64,000 nucleotides of DNA from Cupriavidus plantarum (GCF_905397285.1 NZ_CAJPUX010000001.1:372001-436000); one strand, 5' to 3'; positions 35,831 to 46,270 are shown, counted from the stretch's first letter. Numbers and translations are program-made. Notes: a model not told the origin generated them from the letters alone.

Positions 35831-36742
35831 CTATGCGCGTCGATTGACCAGCACGATACCGCCGAGCACCAGCAACGCCGCCACGGCGAAGCGCATGCCG
35901 ACGGCGTCGTGCATCAGCACCACGCCGAACGTCACGCCGAACAGCGGCGTGAGAAACGAGAACACCGCGAGGCGTGAGGTCAGATATACGCGCAGCAGCC
36001 AGAACCACGTCAGGTAGCTGGCGAATGCCACCAGCACCGACTGATAGAACAGGCTCGCCAGCACGAGCCCATTGAATTCCATGTCGATATGCTGGCCCGC
36101 CATCAGCGCGAGCGCCAGCAACGCCACCGCCGATACCGCCAGTTGATAGAGGAGCGTCTTGCTGGCCGGCGCGCTCGCCAGCTTGCTGGCGCGCACTACG
36201 AGCGTGGTCGCCGCCCATAAGGCGCCGGCGAGCACGCCGAGCCCATCCCCGGCCAAAGTCGAAGCCCCCTGCGCGGGGGACGCGATGCCATCGGCAAACG
36301 CGATGACGATCCCGAGGAACGACGCGAGCACGCCGAACCATTGCGCGGGCCGCAGGCGCTCGCTGGGTACCATGAAATGCAGGCCCAGCGCGGTAAAGAC
36401 CGGCGCGGTATAGAGGAACACCGCCATACGGGAGGCGGTCGTGTGGCCAAGGCCGACGAACACGCACAGGAATTCGCCGCCGAAGAGCAGACCGGCGAGC
36501 AGGCCCGCGGGCAGCGTGCCGTCACGCTCGAACAGCGGCTGGCGGCGCCATAGCGTGAAGCCGTAGACGAGCAGCGCGGCAATGGCCGATCGCACGCCCG
36601 CCTGCATCACCGCACCCATGAGCGGCGCGGTGACCTTGATGACCACCTGTTGCAATCCCCATGCGGCGCACAGCAGCAGCATGAGCCCGACGGCAAGGCC
36701 GTCGAGCGGACGGCGTTCAAAAGCCTGCGTGGCGACGCTCAT
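35831..36742 (-). CDS. DMT family transporter (EamA type)
   Basis: Drug/metabolite transporter with ten predicted membrane helices from two EamA repeats. In the 303 residues I see LAVGLMLLLCAAWGLQQVVIKV, LFGGEFLCVFVGLGHTTASRMAVFLYTAPVF and, in the second half, GVLAGALWAATTLVVRASKL and LTSRLAVFSFLTPLFGVTFGVVLM. The E-x-x-x-x-x-x-A-L-x-x-tail pattern is usual. Such proteins export metabolites or amino acids, but the substrate cannot be read from sequence. It is followed upstream by gloA in the same direction. Confidence 0.86.
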   Translation of the reverse strand: MSVATQAFERRPLDGLAVGLMLLLCAAWGLQQVVIKVTAPLMGAVMQAGVRSAIAALLVYGFTLWRRQPLFERDGTLPAGLLAGLLFGGEFLCVFVGLGHTTASRMAVFLYTAPVFTALGLHFMVPSERLRPAQWFGVLASFLGIVIAFADGIASPAQGASTLAGDGLGVLAGALWAATTLVVRASKLASAPASKTLLYQLAVSAVALLALALMAGQHIDMEFNGLVLASLFYQSVLVAFASYLTWFWLLRVYLTSRLAVFSFLTPLFGVTFGVVLMHDAVGMRFAVAALLVLGGIVLVNRRA

Positions 36743-36770
36743 GGGGATGGACGCGAGGGGAGAGCGGCGA

Positions 36771-37178
36771 TTACGGACGCGCGGCGTCGCGCGTCGAATG
36801 ACGCTCGATCAGTTCGATCTTGTAGCCGTCCGGATCCTCCACGAACGCGATCACGGTGGTACCGCCCTTGACGGGGCCCGCTTCGCGCGTGACCTTGCCA
36901 CCGGCTTCGCGGATGCGGTCGCAGGCGGCCGCGGCGTTATCGGTCTCCAGCGCGATATGGCCATAGGCCGTGCCGAGGTCGTACTTGTCCACGCCGTAGT
37001 TGTACGTCAGCTCGATCACCGCGCCTTCGCTCTCGGGACCGTAGCCGACGAAGGCCAGACGGTACTTGTATTCGGGATTGTCGCTCTCGCGCAGCAGCTG
37101 CATGCCGAGCACGCGCGTATAGAAGTCGATCGAGCGCTGGTAGTCGCCAACGCGGAGCATCGTATGGAGGAGTCGCAT
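36771..37178 (-). CDS. gloA: Lactoylglutathione lyase (glyoxalase I)
   Basis: GloA isomerises the methylglyoxal-glutathione hemithioacetal to lactoylglutathione. The 135 residues start [20 protein letters not shown], with metal ligand H5. They contain [18 protein letters not shown] (Glu ligand), [10 protein letters not shown] (His ligand) and the C-terminal [12 protein letters not shown] (Glu ligand), as in the Ni-type bacterial enzyme. The start at 37178 follows GGATCC; upstream residues in the same frame are shadow of the next gene. Confidence 0.95.
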   Translation of the reverse strand: MRLLHTMLRVGDYQRSIDFYTRVLGMQLLRESDNPEYKYRLAFVGYGPESEGAVIELTYNYGVDKYDLGTAYGHIALETDNAAAACDRIREAGGKVTREAGPVKGGTTVIAFVEDPDGYKIELIERHSTRDAARP

Positions 37179-37204
37179 GTGGGATCCTTCTGTGGTTGTC
37201 TTGT

Positions 37205-38134
37205 CTAGAACGTCGGTAACAACTCGGGCGGATGCGCGCGCAGCTGGGCACGGGCGTCGCGGAATTCCGGGAAGATCGATTCGACCGTTTCCCAGAAGCG
37301 CGGGCCGTGGTTCATCTCCTTGAGATGCGCCAGTTCGTGCGCGGCCACGTAGTCGATCATCGACAACGGAAAATGCATGAGACGCCAGTTCAGGCGGATC
37401 TTGCCGTCCGCGGTGCAGCTGCCCCAGCGCGTGGCTGCTGACGTCAGTGCAAAGCCAGTATGACGCACGCCAAGTTTTTCCGCATAGATCTCGAGCCGCT
37501 CGGCCAGCAGGCGACGCGCCTGATGCTGGAGCCAGCCCTGCACGCGATCTCTGATCTGCTGCTCGTCGGCACGCGCCGGTAATGCGAGGTGCAGCACGCG
37601 CGTGGCGGCGTCGAACTGCAGCGCGCCGAACGGAGAATCGAGCTGCAGCGTGATGGGCTTGCCGAGGAACGGCAAGGTCGCGCCATCGCGCCACTGCACG
37701 GTCGGCAACACGCGCCGCGCCTCGCGGTGCCGCCATTCGCCCAGCTTGGTGAAAATCCAGCGCTGCTTTTCGAGAATGGCCGACTCGACGTCGACGAGCG
37801 TCACCCAGCGCGGGGCCGTGATGGACAGGCCGCGATCGTCGATCGTGAAGCCGATGGTCCGCCGCGACGAGCGCTTGAGCGTGTAATGCAGCGCGCGCTC
37901 GCCGATATGGAGCACGCGCGAGTTCGGCTGCAGGGGCGGCCACGCGGGCGGCTCCGCGACGAGCGGCGCGGTGTCGGCCGGCTGCGCGGGGTCGCGCGCG
38001 TCGCCCTTGTCGTTGGCCCCGGGGGCGACCCCGAGGGCGCCCGCGTGCGGGGCATCCATGCCCGGGCCGGTATTCCCGAACGACAGCTCGAGCTGCGCGT
38101 CGGAGGTGTCGGGGGCGGGCCGCAGCAGCTTCAT
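37205..38134 (-). CDS. YgjP-like (SprT/WLM) metallopeptidase domain protein
   Basis: This 309-residue protein has a variable, Pro/Ala/Asp-rich N-terminus to about residue 75. A M48-type YgjP-like zinc peptidase domain follows. Its metal site is [21 protein letters not shown] near residues 268-288, preceded by [21 protein letters not shown]. Proteins of this family (DUF45) are widespread, but their substrate is unknown. The start overlaps the acyltransferase stop by 4 bp. Confidence 0.85.
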   Translation of the reverse strand: MKLLRPAPDTSDAQLELSFGNTGPGMDAPHAGALGVAPGANDKGDARDPAQPADTAPLVAEPPAWPPLQPNSRVLHIGERALHYTLKRSSRRTIGFTIDDRGLSITAPRWVTLVDVESAILEKQRWIFTKLGEWRHREARRVLPTVQWRDGATLPFLGKPITLQLDSPFGALQFDAATRVLHLALPARADEQQIRDRVQGWLQHQARRLLAERLEIYAEKLGVRHTGFALTSAATRWGSCTADGKIRLNWRLMHFPLSMIDYVAAHELAHLKEMNHGPRFWETVESIFPEFRDARAQLRAHPPELLPTF

Positions 38135-38901
38135 GCGGGGGCCTTGTCCTGCGCGCCGCGCTCGCCGCGGTAGCTGTCCGCGTCGATGCGCCGCATCTCG
38201 GCCTCGATCCACGCCTCCACCTCGGTGTTGAGCTGGTCGGCGGTGCGATTGGCCGAGCTGATCGCGGGGCCGATCGAGATCGTCACTGTGCCCGGATACT
38301 TGAGGAACGAGTTACGCGGCCACACGCGGCCGGAGTTGACCGCCATCGGCAGGATCCACGCGCCGGTCTCGGCCGCGAGGCGCGCGCCGCCGCTCTTGTA
38401 GCGCGGCTTGGCCATGCCGGACGGCGTGCGCGTGCCTTCGGGGAACATGATGATCCACGCCCCTTCGGCCAGCCGCTCGCGGCCTTGGTTGGCCGCCTGC
38501 GCGAACGCGCGCGAGCCGTCCTTGCGGTTGATATGGACCATCTTCAGCATGCCCAGTGCCCAGCCGAAGAACGGCACGAAGAGGAGCTCGCGCTTGAACA
38601 CGAAGCACAGCGGCTTGGGCATCAGCGCCACATAGGCGACGGTTTCCCAGGCGGACTGGTGCTTGGACAGCAGCACGACGGGTTTGTCGAGCATCTGGCG
38701 CATGCCGTCCATGCCCTCGATGCGATACCGGATGCCGCAGATGCCGCGGGCGGCCCAGATCACGAGCCGCGTCCAGCCGCGCACGAAGCGGAACCGGTTG
38801 GCGGCGTTCATGAACGGAAAGACGATGAAACAGGCGCACGCGTACGGCGGCGTCAGGACCACCAGATAGATGGCGAACAGCAGGGAACGAATGAAGATCA
38901 T
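38131..38901 (-). CDS. 1-acylglycerol-3-phosphate acyltransferase (PlsC family)
   Basis: Membrane acyltransferase that adds the second acyl chain during phospholipid synthesis, or acts on another lysophospholipid. The 256 residues start [20 protein letters not shown] (membrane anchor). They contain motif I as [12 protein letters not shown] (H-x4-E in place of the usual H-x4-D), motif [13 protein letters not shown], and motif [14 protein letters not shown]. The gene overlaps gmhB upstream and the YgjP-like gene downstream by 4 bp each. Proximity to gmhB (LPS heptose) suggests an envelope operon. Confidence 0.88.
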   Translation of the reverse strand: MIFIRSLLFAIYLVVLTPPYACACFIVFPFMNAANRFRFVRGWTRLVIWAARGICGIRYRIEGMDGMRQMLDKPVVLLSKHQSAWETVAYVALMPKPLCFVFKRELLFVPFFGWALGMLKMVHINRKDGSRAFAQAANQGRERLAEGAWIIMFPEGTRTPSGMAKPRYKSGGARLAAETGAWILPMAVNSGRVWPRNSFLKYPGTVTISIGPAISSANRTADQLNTEVEAWIEAEMRRIDADSYRGERGAQDKAPA

Positions 38902-39527
38902 CGGGGTTGCGCGCGGGGAGCCTCGTTGGGAGGCTCGTGTGAGGGGGCCGGAGACTTGTGCGCGGGTGCCGCGCCGTCGCCGGTGACCAGCCACCGCGCG
39001 AAGGCGGCCAGGTCGTCGTGGATACGCGTGCCGGCGGGCAGGCCACCCTTGTCCTGGGTCTTCTGGCCCTTGCCGGTCAGCACGAGGTGCGGCACGCAGC
39101 CGACGGCCACGCCGGCCTCGAGGTCGCGCAGCGAATCGCCGACCACGGGCACCGCACGCAGCTCGATGCCGAAGCGCTCGCCGATCTGCTCGAACATGCC
39201 GGACTTCGGCTTGCGGCAGTCGCAGCCGTCCGCGGCGGTATGGGGGCAGAAGAACACCGCCTCCACACGGCCGCCGAGGTTGGCCAGCGCCTTGTACATT
39301 TTCTCGTGCATCGCGTTGAGCGCGCTCATCTCGAACAGGCCGCGGCCGATGCCCGACTGGTTGCTCGCGATCACGACGCGAAAGCCGGCCTGGTTCAGCG
39401 CGGCGATCGCCTCGAGGCTGCCCGGAATCGGCACCCATTCGTCGGGTGTCTTGATGAACTGATCGCTGTCGAGATTGACGACGCCATCGCGATCGAGGAT
39501 GACGAAGCGGGGCGGTGTCTGTGGCAT
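38898..39527 (-). CDS. gmhB: D-glycero-beta-D-manno-heptose-1,7-bisphosphate 7-phosphatase
   Basis: GmhB is a HAD phosphatase of ADP-heptose synthesis for LPS inner core. The 209 residues have FVILDRDGVVNLDSDQFI with the DxD nucleophile pair, VIASNQSGIGRGLF, a zinc-binding cysteine/histidine loop FCPHTAADGCDCRKPKSGMF, and VVGDSLRDLEAG. The C-terminal 40 residues are a Pro/Ala/His-rich tail beyond the usual ~185-residue length. No other heptose gene is in the window. Confidence 0.92.
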   Translation of the reverse strand: MPQTPPRFVILDRDGVVNLDSDQFIKTPDEWVPIPGSLEAIAALNQAGFRVVIASNQSGIGRGLFEMSALNAMHEKMYKALANLGGRVEAVFFCPHTAADGCDCRKPKSGMFEQIGERFGIELRAVPVVGDSLRDLEAGVAVGCVPHLVLTGKGQKTQDKGGLPAGTRIHDDLAAFARWLVTGDGAAPAHKSPAPSHEPPNEAPRAQPR

Positions 39528-39565
39528 GGTGCGGGTTCTTGCGTTGTCGCGGGTTGCAGTATGGC

Positions 39566-41689
39566 TCAGGCCGCCAGCTTCGAGATGTCGGCCACGCGGT
39601 TGGCGAGCGTGTGCAGGGACGCCAGCAGCGCAAGCCGGTTCGCGCGCAGGCGCGCATCGTCGGCCATGACCATCACGTCGTTGAAGAACTGGTCCACCGC
39701 CTCGCGCAGCTGCGCGAGGTCGCGCAGCGCGGCTGTGAAGTCGCCGCCGGCAAAGGCCGCCTCCACGCCCGGACGCACGCGCTCGATGGCGGCGTGCAGC
39801 GCGCGCTCGGCATCTTCCTGGAACAGCGCTGGATCGACGTTGCCGATGGCCTCGTCGGTCTTGCGCAGAATGTTGGTGATGCGCTTGTTGGCCGCTGCGA
39901 GGGCCTCCGCCTCAGGCAGTGCCGCGAACGTGCGCACGGCCTCCATGCGGCCCATGATGTCATGCAGCGCGTGCGGACGCAGGCTGACCACGGCTTCCAC
40001 TTCGTTCGTCGTATAGCCCTTGTCCTTCAGGTAGCCGCGCACGCGGTCGTACAGGAAGTCGAGGATCGCCTCGCGCGCCGGCTTCACCGCGGGAATGCCG
40101 GTAAACGACTGTTCGGTCAGCGCCAGCAGCGTGTCGAGCTTCACGGCCAGCGGCTTCTCGATCAGCATGCGCAGGATGCCCAACGCATGGCGGCGCAGCG
40201 CGAACGGGTCCTTCTCGCCCGTGGGCTGCAGGCCGATACCCCAGATGCCGACTAGCGTCTCGAGCTTGTCGGCCAGCGCCACGGCCGTGCTCACGTTGCC
40301 TTCCGGCAGCGCGTCGCCGGCGAAGCGCGGACGGTAGTGTTCCGAGCAGGCCAGCGCCACGTCGTGATCCTCGTGGTCGTGGCGCGCGTAGTACGTGCCC
40401 ATCGTGCCCTGCAGTTCGGGGAACTCGCCGACCATGTCGGTCAGCAGGTCGGCCTTGGCGAGCTCGGCGCCGCGCATGGCGGCGGCCTGGTCTACCGGGG
40501 CGCCCGTGCCGTTCATCGTCTCGGCGATATGGCCGGCGATGCGCTGCAGGCGCTGGACGCGGTCCAGCTGTGAGCCGATCTTGTTGTGGTACACCACGTT
40601 CGCGAGCTGCGGCACGCGCGAGGCCAGCGTCTTCTTGCGATCCTGGTCGAAGAAGAACTTGGCGTCCGCCAGACGCGGACGCACCACGCGCTCGTTGCCG
40701 CTGATGATCGACTGCGGCGTGTCCGTGGCGAGGTTCGAGACGATCAGAAAGCGGTTGCGCAGGTGCCCGCTGGCATCGGTCAGCGCGAAGTACTTCTGGT
40801 TGGTCTGCATCGTCAGGATCAGGCACTCCTGCGGCACCGAGAGGAACGTTTCCTCGAAGTGGCAGGCGTAGACCACGGGCCATTCGACGAGCGAGTTCAC
40901 TTCGTCGAGCAGCGCGTCGGGCATGATGACCTGATCCGCGCCGGCTTCCGCCAGCAGCGACGAGCGGATGCGTTCGCGGCGATCGGCATAGCTGGCGACC
41001 ACGCGGCCCTTCGACTCGAGCAGCGAGGCGTATTCGTTCGCGTGCGGAATCTCGATGACGCCGTGCGACAGGAAGCGGTGGCCCTGCGTGAGGTTGCTGG
41101 CATCGAGGCCGAGCACCGACACGGGCACGATCTCCGCGCCGAACAGTGCGATGAGGCTATGCGCGGGACGCACGAAATTCACGGTGGTGCCGTCCGGGCG
41201 CTGGTAGCTCATGACCTTCGGAATCGGCAGCTTGCCCAGCGTCTCGTCGAGCGCGGCCTGCAGGCCGCCGGCCAGCGTGGCGCCGCGCGCGGTGTAGCGG
41301 TGGAAGAACGCGTCGGCCTTGCCGTCCGAGGCGCGCTCCAGCGTCTGCCAGTCGATGGACTCGACGCCGATGGACTTGGCCAGCGCGGCGAGCTTCTTGG
41401 CGAGCGGGGCGGTCGGCGCGCCATTGGCGTCCAGCGCCACGGTCAGCGGCAGCACCTTCTCGCGCTGCTCGCGGTCCGGCGCGGCGCTGCGCACACCCGT
41501 AACCAGCGCGGCCAGGCGGCGCGGCGTGGCGAACGGCGTGACGGCGGCGCCGGGCTCGAGCAGGTCACGCTCGCGCAGGCCGGCGAACAGGCCTTGCGCA
41601 AACGCGTCACCGAGGCGCGCCAGCGCCTTCGGCGGCAGCTCTTCGGTGAACAGTTCGATCAGCAGCGAATCGGTCATCAGTTGCGACAT
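39566..41689 (-). CDS. glyS: Glycyl-tRNA synthetase beta subunit
   Basis: Beta chain of the alpha2beta2-type glycyl-tRNA synthetase. The 707 residues begin [20 protein letters not shown]. They include the B3/4- and HD-like segments ([49 protein letters not shown]) and the C-terminal tRNA-binding DALR-like helices ([22 protein letters not shown]). It is separated from glyQ by one extra gene. A start at MTDSLL four codons later is possible. Confidence 0.96.
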   Translation of the reverse strand: MSQLMTDSLLIELFTEELPPKALARLGDAFAQGLFAGLRERDLLEPGAAVTPFATPRRLAALVTGVRSAAPDREQREKVLPLTVALDANGAPTAPLAKKLAALAKSIGVESIDWQTLERASDGKADAFFHRYTARGATLAGGLQAALDETLGKLPIPKVMSYQRPDGTTVNFVRPAHSLIALFGAEIVPVSVLGLDASNLTQGHRFLSHGVIEIPHANEYASLLESKGRVVASYADRRERIRSSLLAEAGADQVIMPDALLDEVNSLVEWPVVYACHFEETFLSVPQECLILTMQTNQKYFALTDASGHLRNRFLIVSNLATDTPQSIISGNERVVRPRLADAKFFFDQDRKKTLASRVPQLANVVYHNKIGSQLDRVQRLQRIAGHIAETMNGTGAPVDQAAAMRGAELAKADLLTDMVGEFPELQGTMGTYYARHDHEDHDVALACSEHYRPRFAGDALPEGNVSTAVALADKLETLVGIWGIGLQPTGEKDPFALRRHALGILRMLIEKPLAVKLDTLLALTEQSFTGIPAVKPAREAILDFLYDRVRGYLKDKGYTTNEVEAVVSLRPHALHDIMGRMEAVRTFAALPEAEALAAANKRITNILRKTDEAIGNVDPALFQEDAERALHAAIERVRPGVEAAFAGGDFTAALRDLAQLREAVDQFFNDVMVMADDARLRANRLALLASLHTLANRVADISKLAA

Positions 41690-41725
41690 GAATCGTATCC
41701 AACGGGTATGAGGCAGGCGCCGCGC

Positions 41726-42346
41726 TCAGCAGCGCGGTGCGGGATTGGGTTCTACGCCGGACAGCAGCCACAGGCCGTTCTGTTGCCGGAACTGCAGCGT
41801 GGTGTACGCGCACTGCGCGGCCACGCCGGATGCGCCGCGGCTGCCCGCGGCGGGAAAACGTGCATCGATGCGCTGCTGCTTGCGGTCGTAGCGGATTTCG
41901 TCGATGCGGCCGCCGATCCAGAAATCGATCTTCTGCGGCAGCTGCGCGGCCGAGCGGTACATCTTCACCGTGCGGCGCGCGCGGCCGTTGCGGTCCTCCC
42001 ACTCTACCCACGTGAGCGGGTAGCGGATCGCGCTTTCGTACGCGCGCAGCGGCACGCGGTGCCAGCCGAGGTCGCGCGAACCGGACAGGTCGCACGAGAA
42101 CGACCGCACGAGCTGCGTCCACTGGTCCACGGCATTGAGGCCCGGGCGCCAGTGGCGCGAGATCGCCTGTTGCAGTTGCTGCTGGTCGGCCTCGCAGACG
42201 TTGGCGAGGTTTTCCGGCAGGTACAGCGCCTGCGGCGTGGGCGTGCTCGTGCGTGCCGCGAGGGCGCTGCCCGGCGTGCCCACGGCGGCGCCGGCCGTCG
42301 CCAGCGTCGCCGCCAGGACCAGCGCCCCGCGCGCGCGGGGCGTCAT
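41726..42346 (-). CDS. Exported cysteine-containing protein between glyQ and glyS
   Basis: The function is unknown. The 206 residues have an N-terminal signal ([23 protein letters not shown], cleavage near residue 30). The mature domain contains about four cysteines ([31 protein letters not shown] and the final PAPRC), suggesting disulfides. Aromatic-rich motifs include [27 protein letters not shown] and [17 protein letters not shown]. Its start overlaps the glyQ stop (ATGA), so it is translationally coupled to a cytoplasmic synthetase although it is exported. Confidence 0.78.
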   Translation of the reverse strand: MTPRARGALVLAATLATAGAAVGTPGSALAARTSTPTPQALYLPENLANVCEADQQQLQQAISRHWRPGLNAVDQWTQLVRSFSCDLSGSRDLGWHRVPLRAYESAIRYPLTWVEWEDRNGRARRTVKMYRSAAQLPQKIDFWIGGRIDEIRYDRKQQRIDARFPAAGSRGASGVAAQCAYTTLQFRQQNGLWLLSGVEPNPAPRC

Positions 42347-43281
42347 GCGCGTGCCCCGTTGCCGCACATCGGAAAGCCGAGGGCTTCCCGCGAATCGTAG
42401 TAGGCCTGCGCGACCTGTCGCGAGAGGTTGCGGATGCGGCCGATATACGCCGCGCGCTCCGTCACCGAGATCGCGCCGCGCGCATCCAGCAGGTTGAACG
42501 TGTGGGCGGCCTTCAGGACCTGTTCGTAGGCGGGCAGCGCCAGGCGCGTGCCGCTCGGCGCTTCCCCTTCCTTGACTTCGCCCATCAGCCGCTTGGCCTC
42601 GCCCTCGTGTTCCGAGAAATGGCGGAACAGGATTTCCGTGTTGCTGTGCTCGAAGTTGTAGGTGGACTGTTCCACTTCGTTCTGGTGGTACACATCGCCG
42701 TAGGTCAGGCGGCGCGTTTCGCCGTTCTCTTCCCACTCGGTCCATACCAGGTCGTACACGTTCTCCACCTTCTGCAGGTACATCGCGAGCCGTTCGATAC
42801 CGTAGGTGATCTCGCCCGTGATGGGTTTGCAGTCGATGCCGCCCACCTGCTGGAAGTACGTGAACTGCGTCACTTCCATGCCGTTGAGCCAGACTTCCCA
42901 GCCGAGACCCCACGCGCCCAGCGTCGGATTTTCCCAATCGTCTTCGACGAAGCGGATGTCGTTCTGCTTCAGGTCCAGTCCGAGCGCCTCGAGCGAGCCG
43001 AGGTACAGCTCGAGGATGTTTTCGGGCGCGGGCTTCAGCACCACCTGATATTGGTAGTAATGCTGCAGGCGGTTCGGATTCTCGCCATAGCGGCCGTCCT
43101 TGGGGCGGCGCGACGGCTGCACGTACGCGGCACGCCACGGCTCGGGGCCGATCGCGCGCAGGAACGTGTGCACGTGCGACGTACCGGCGCCGACCTCCAG
43201 ATCGATCGGTTGCAGCAACGCGCAACCCTGCCGGTCCCAGTAGGCCTGCAGGGTCAGAATCATTTGTTGGAAGGTCAGCAT
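42343..43281 (-). CDS. glyQ: Glycyl-tRNA synthetase alpha subunit
   Basis: Catalytic alpha chain of bacterial GlyRS. The 312 residues start [20 protein letters not shown]. They contain the class II motif region [42 protein letters not shown] and [22 protein letters not shown]. The frame is open 17 codons upstream, but the family N-terminus matches ATG 43281. It precedes the cysteine-containing protein and glyS. Confidence 0.97.
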   Translation of the reverse strand: MLTFQQMILTLQAYWDRQGCALLQPIDLEVGAGTSHVHTFLRAIGPEPWRAAYVQPSRRPKDGRYGENPNRLQHYYQYQVVLKPAPENILELYLGSLEALGLDLKQNDIRFVEDDWENPTLGAWGLGWEVWLNGMEVTQFTYFQQVGGIDCKPITGEITYGIERLAMYLQKVENVYDLVWTEWEENGETRRLTYGDVYHQNEVEQSTYNFEHSNTEILFRHFSEHEGEAKRLMGEVKEGEAPSGTRLALPAYEQVLKAAHTFNLLDARGAISVTERAAYIGRIRNLSRQVAQAYYDSREALGFPMCGNGARA

Positions 43282-43564
43282 AGGAAGGACGGAAATGAAT
43301 GCGGCGGCAATCCCGGCAGCCGGATTTGCCAAACCCCGAATTCTATCGTTTTTTGACCGCCGCCCCCCAAAGGAGGGCGGTGTTTGCGTGGGTGGCCGGC
43401 GTTTTCGCGCGCGGCCCCGATGTCAGATTCCGGCAACGGGTCGGGAAAACACCGACGCGATATTCAGAGAAGGACGATGTGTGCCGATACCAATTTTGTA
43501 TACAGTGCAGATTACGCGGTCGCGCAGAACCGCGTGTCACAGTCAACAAACAAGGGGATCGGTC
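43282..43564. other. Non-coding gap between glyQ and a tiny + strand ORF
   Basis: No family-like ORF is seen here. On the - strand, TAGAAT (forward 43340-43345) could serve glyQ. A GC-rich imperfect hairpin surrounds CCCCCCAAAGGAGGGCGG near 43361-43380. The palindrome TGTATACA lies at 43497-43504, about 60 bp before the small ORF, and TATACA within it could be a -10. Confidence 0.4.
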
Positions 43565-43648
43565 ATGTCGTTACTTTCTCGCAAGCCTTACATCGTCGCC
43601 ATCGCCGTGATGGCCGTCGCCGCCGCGGTGTCCGTGGTGCTGCGCTAA
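43565..43648 (+). CDS. Possible 27-residue single-helix membrane protein
   Basis: A short ORF of 28 codons begins ATG at 43565 with AAGGGGA six bases upstream and ends TAA. The product has a basic N-terminus (MSLLSRKPY), one hydrophobic helix IVAIAVMAVAAAVSVVL, and a terminal Arg. This is the profile of bacterial small membrane proteins. It lies alone on the + strand between glyQ and lnt, both on the - strand. No homologue is known to me; the evidence is the ribosome-binding site and composition. Confidence 0.4.
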   Translation: MSLLSRKPYIVAIAVMAVAAAVSVVLR

Positions 43649-43667
43649 TCCGGCCATACCGTCAGCC

Positions 43668-45386
43668 TCAGCCACGCCGGCGCGCGCGTAACCTCACCGC
43701 CGCCGCCGCGGCCAGCACCAGCCCGCTCACCGCCAGGAACGGCACGTTCCCCCAGCGGATGAACGGCGTCAGCCCCTGCATGCCCTGAACCGTCGTCGCC
43801 AGCGTGCCGACCTCGAACGTCGGCAACCGCTCCGTGGAGCCGTCCGGCTTCACCACCGCCGTCATCCCCGTGTTGGTCGCCCGCAGCATCGGCCGGCGCA
43901 TCTCCAGCGCGCGCATCCGCGAGATCTGCAGATGCTGGTCGAGCGCGATCGTGTCGCCGAACCAGGCGAGGTTGGTCATGTTCGCCATCATGTTGGCGGG
44001 TACCTGCTGATGGCGCAGCGTGTGCGCGATCTCCTCGCCGAACAAATCCTCGTAGCAGATATTGGGCGCCACGCGAATGCCGCGCACGGGCACTGCCGCC
44101 TGATCCAGCCCGCCGCGCATGAAGTCGCCGAGCGGCATCTTCATCATGTTCACGAACCAGTGGAAGCCGAAGGGGATGAACTCGCCGAACGGCACCAGAT
44201 GGTGCTTGTTGTAGCGGTACAGCGTCGGATGCTCGGGGCCGATCGCAAACGCGCTGTTCGTGAAATCTACCGGTGAGTCAGCACCCACTGCCCCAAACAG
44301 CACCGTGCTGCCGGTGTCCTCCATATAGCGCCGCACGTCCTGCGCGATGTCGGCGGGCAATTCCTGCAGGATCACCGGGAAACCGGTTTCCGGCGTGACC
44401 ACGAGGTCCGCCGGCTTGGCCGTGATCAGGTCGCGATAGAGTTCCAGCGAGCGCTGGATGCCCGCCGGCTCAAACTTGATGTCCTGCGCCACGTTGCCCT
44501 GCAGCAGGCGCACGGAGATCGGTGCGCCGATCGGCTGCGTCCATGCCACGGGGCGCAGCAGCACGCCAACCAGCGCAATCGCGGCGGCGCATCCCAGCGC
44601 GGTGGCGACGGTCGCGCGCCGGCGCAATCCGGCCGCGCGCACAGCCACGACGACCAGCGCGGCCAGCGTCGCGGCGAGCGTGGCGATACCGTACACGCCG
44701 AACAGCGGAGCGTAGCCCGCCAGCGGACCTTCGGTATGCGGATAGCCGCTGCCAAGCCACGGGAAGCCCGTGAACACCACGCCGCGCAGCCACTCGGACA
44801 GGCCCCATGCGGCGCCGAACAGCACCGCCGGGATCACGCCCGATTGCGTACCCGATTGTTGTGCACCCGTTCGCACGCCCGACACCGCATCGACGACGCG
44901 TCCGCGGCCCTGCGTCAGCCAGTACCAGACGCCCCCGGCCAATGCCGGCCACAGCGACAGATACGCCGAGAACAAGACGACGGCGGGCGCGGCCATCCAC
45001 GCCGGCATCTCGCCGTAGACGTGCATGCTGATATAGAGCCACCAGATGCCCGACAGGAACCAGCCCATGCCGAACGCATAGCCCGTGGCCGCTGCCATGC
45101 GCGCGCGGCCGGCATCGGCGATGAGCGCGACGAGCCCGGCGAGCGCAAGCAGCTGCAGCCACCACCAGTCGTGAGGCGCGAACGCCTGGGTGTGCGCGAC
45201 GCCAAGCATTGCCGCGAGCAGCGGGCGGAGTCGCGGGCGGAGCGCGGTCGCGCGCGAGAGGTCGCCCGTCGGGCTGCCTAGAGCAGAGGTCATCGGTGAA
45301 GACAAGATGGGGTCGGGAGATTTCCCGGCACGTGCATTGGCATCGCCGCGGCGAGCTTCCGCCGCGCCGGTGTCGGAACGCTTCAT
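43668..45386 (-). CDS. lnt: Apolipoprotein N-acyltransferase
   Basis: Lnt adds the third acyl chain to the N-terminal cysteine of lipoproteins in the inner membrane. The protein has six to seven N-terminal membrane helices and a C-terminal nitrilase domain. The catalytic triad is visible: Glu in VVTPETGFPV, Lys in LYRYNKHHLVPFGE and Cys in NICYEDLFGEEI. From ATG 45386, which overlaps the corC stop by 4 bp, it has 572 residues. An ATG at 45293 gives 541 residues and a more usual N-terminus, so the first 31 residues are uncertain. It follows corC as in the E. coli ybeY-ybeX-lnt cluster. Confidence 0.92.
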   Translation of the reverse strand: MKRSDTGAAEARRGDANARAGKSPDPILSSPMTSALGSPTGDLSRATALRPRLRPLLAAMLGVAHTQAFAPHDWWWLQLLALAGLVALIADAGRARMAAATGYAFGMGWFLSGIWWLYISMHVYGEMPAWMAAPAVVLFSAYLSLWPALAGGVWYWLTQGRGRVVDAVSGVRTGAQQSGTQSGVIPAVLFGAAWGLSEWLRGVVFTGFPWLGSGYPHTEGPLAGYAPLFGVYGIATLAATLAALVVVAVRAAGLRRRATVATALGCAAAIALVGVLLRPVAWTQPIGAPISVRLLQGNVAQDIKFEPAGIQRSLELYRDLITAKPADLVVTPETGFPVILQELPADIAQDVRRYMEDTGSTVLFGAVGADSPVDFTNSAFAIGPEHPTLYRYNKHHLVPFGEFIPFGFHWFVNMMKMPLGDFMRGGLDQAAVPVRGIRVAPNICYEDLFGEEIAHTLRHQQVPANMMANMTNLAWFGDTIALDQHLQISRMRALEMRRPMLRATNTGMTAVVKPDGSTERLPTFEVGTLATTVQGMQGLTPFIRWGNVPFLAVSGLVLAAAAAVRLRARRRG

Positions 45387-46270
45387 GCGTCGGCTACGGC
45401 CAGGGCGTCGCTGTTGGCTTCGCGGCGCACCTGCAGCAGATGGACCTGGCGCGCGTCGGCGCGCAGGACCTCGAAGCGGATTGGCGGCAGCGTGATGATT
45501 TCGCCGCGGTGGGGCACGTGCCCCAGATGGTTGATCAGCAGCCCGCCCACAGTGTCTACGTCGTGGTCGGAAAACGCCGTGCCGAAGGCCTCGTTGAACT
45601 GGCCGATCTCGGTCAGTCCGTGGACGCGCCATGCGCCGTCCGAGGTCGGCAGGATCTTGTCCTGATCCTCATCGAGGTCGAATTCGTCCTCGATGTCGCC
45701 GACGATCTGCTCCAGCACGTCCTCGATCGTGACGAGGCCCGCTACGCCGCCATACTCATCGACGACGATCGCGATGTGATTGCGGTTGATGCGGAACTCG
45801 CGCAGCAGGATGTTCAGGCGCTTCGATTCGGGGATGAACACGGCCGGACGCAACGTCTCGCGCAGGTCGAACGTGTCGTCGGTGTAATAGCGCAGCAGGT
45901 CCTTGGCCAGGAGGATGCCGATGATGTTGTCGCGGCTGCCCTCGTAGACCGGAAACCGCGAGTGTGCGGTCTGCTGCATGTACGGGATGAAGGTCTCGGG
46001 TGCGTCGGCGATATTGACCGTGTCCATCTGGGCCCGGGGCACCATGATGTCGCGCGCGGTGAGTTCGGAGACCTGGAACACGCCCTCGATCATCGAGAGC
46101 GAATCGGCGTCGATCAAATTGCGTCCGTGCGCGTCCTGCAGCACTTCCAGCAATTCGGCGCGGGTGTCCGGCTCGGGAGAAATGAAATCCGAAAGGCGTT
46201 CGAGAAGGGATCTGGGGCGATCCGACTGCTTGAAATGGGCAGCTTTCGAACTGGGATAGGGGTCGTTCAT
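45383..46270 (-). CDS. corC: HlyC/CorC family CBS-domain protein
   Basis: CorC/YbeX proteins are linked to Mg/Co efflux and ribosome metabolism. The 295 residues contain two CBS domains (RDIMVPRAQMDTVNI near 70; VFIPESKRLNILLREF near 130) and a C-terminal CorC_HlyC domain (AWRVHGLTEIGQFNEAFG...DTVGGLLINHLGHVPHRGE). There is no membrane domain, so it is a cytoplasmic or peripheral accessory. It stands between ybeY and lnt. Confidence 0.92.
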   Translation of the reverse strand: MNDPYPSSKAAHFKQSDRPRSLLERLSDFISPEPDTRAELLEVLQDAHGRNLIDADSLSMIEGVFQVSELTARDIMVPRAQMDTVNIADAPETFIPYMQQTAHSRFPVYEGSRDNIIGILLAKDLLRYYTDDTFDLRETLRPAVFIPESKRLNILLREFRINRNHIAIVVDEYGGVAGLVTIEDVLEQIVGDIEDEFDLDEDQDKILPTSDGAWRVHGLTEIGQFNEAFGTAFSDHDVDTVGGLLINHLGHVPHRGEIITLPPIRFEVLRADARQVHLLQVRREANSDALAVADA

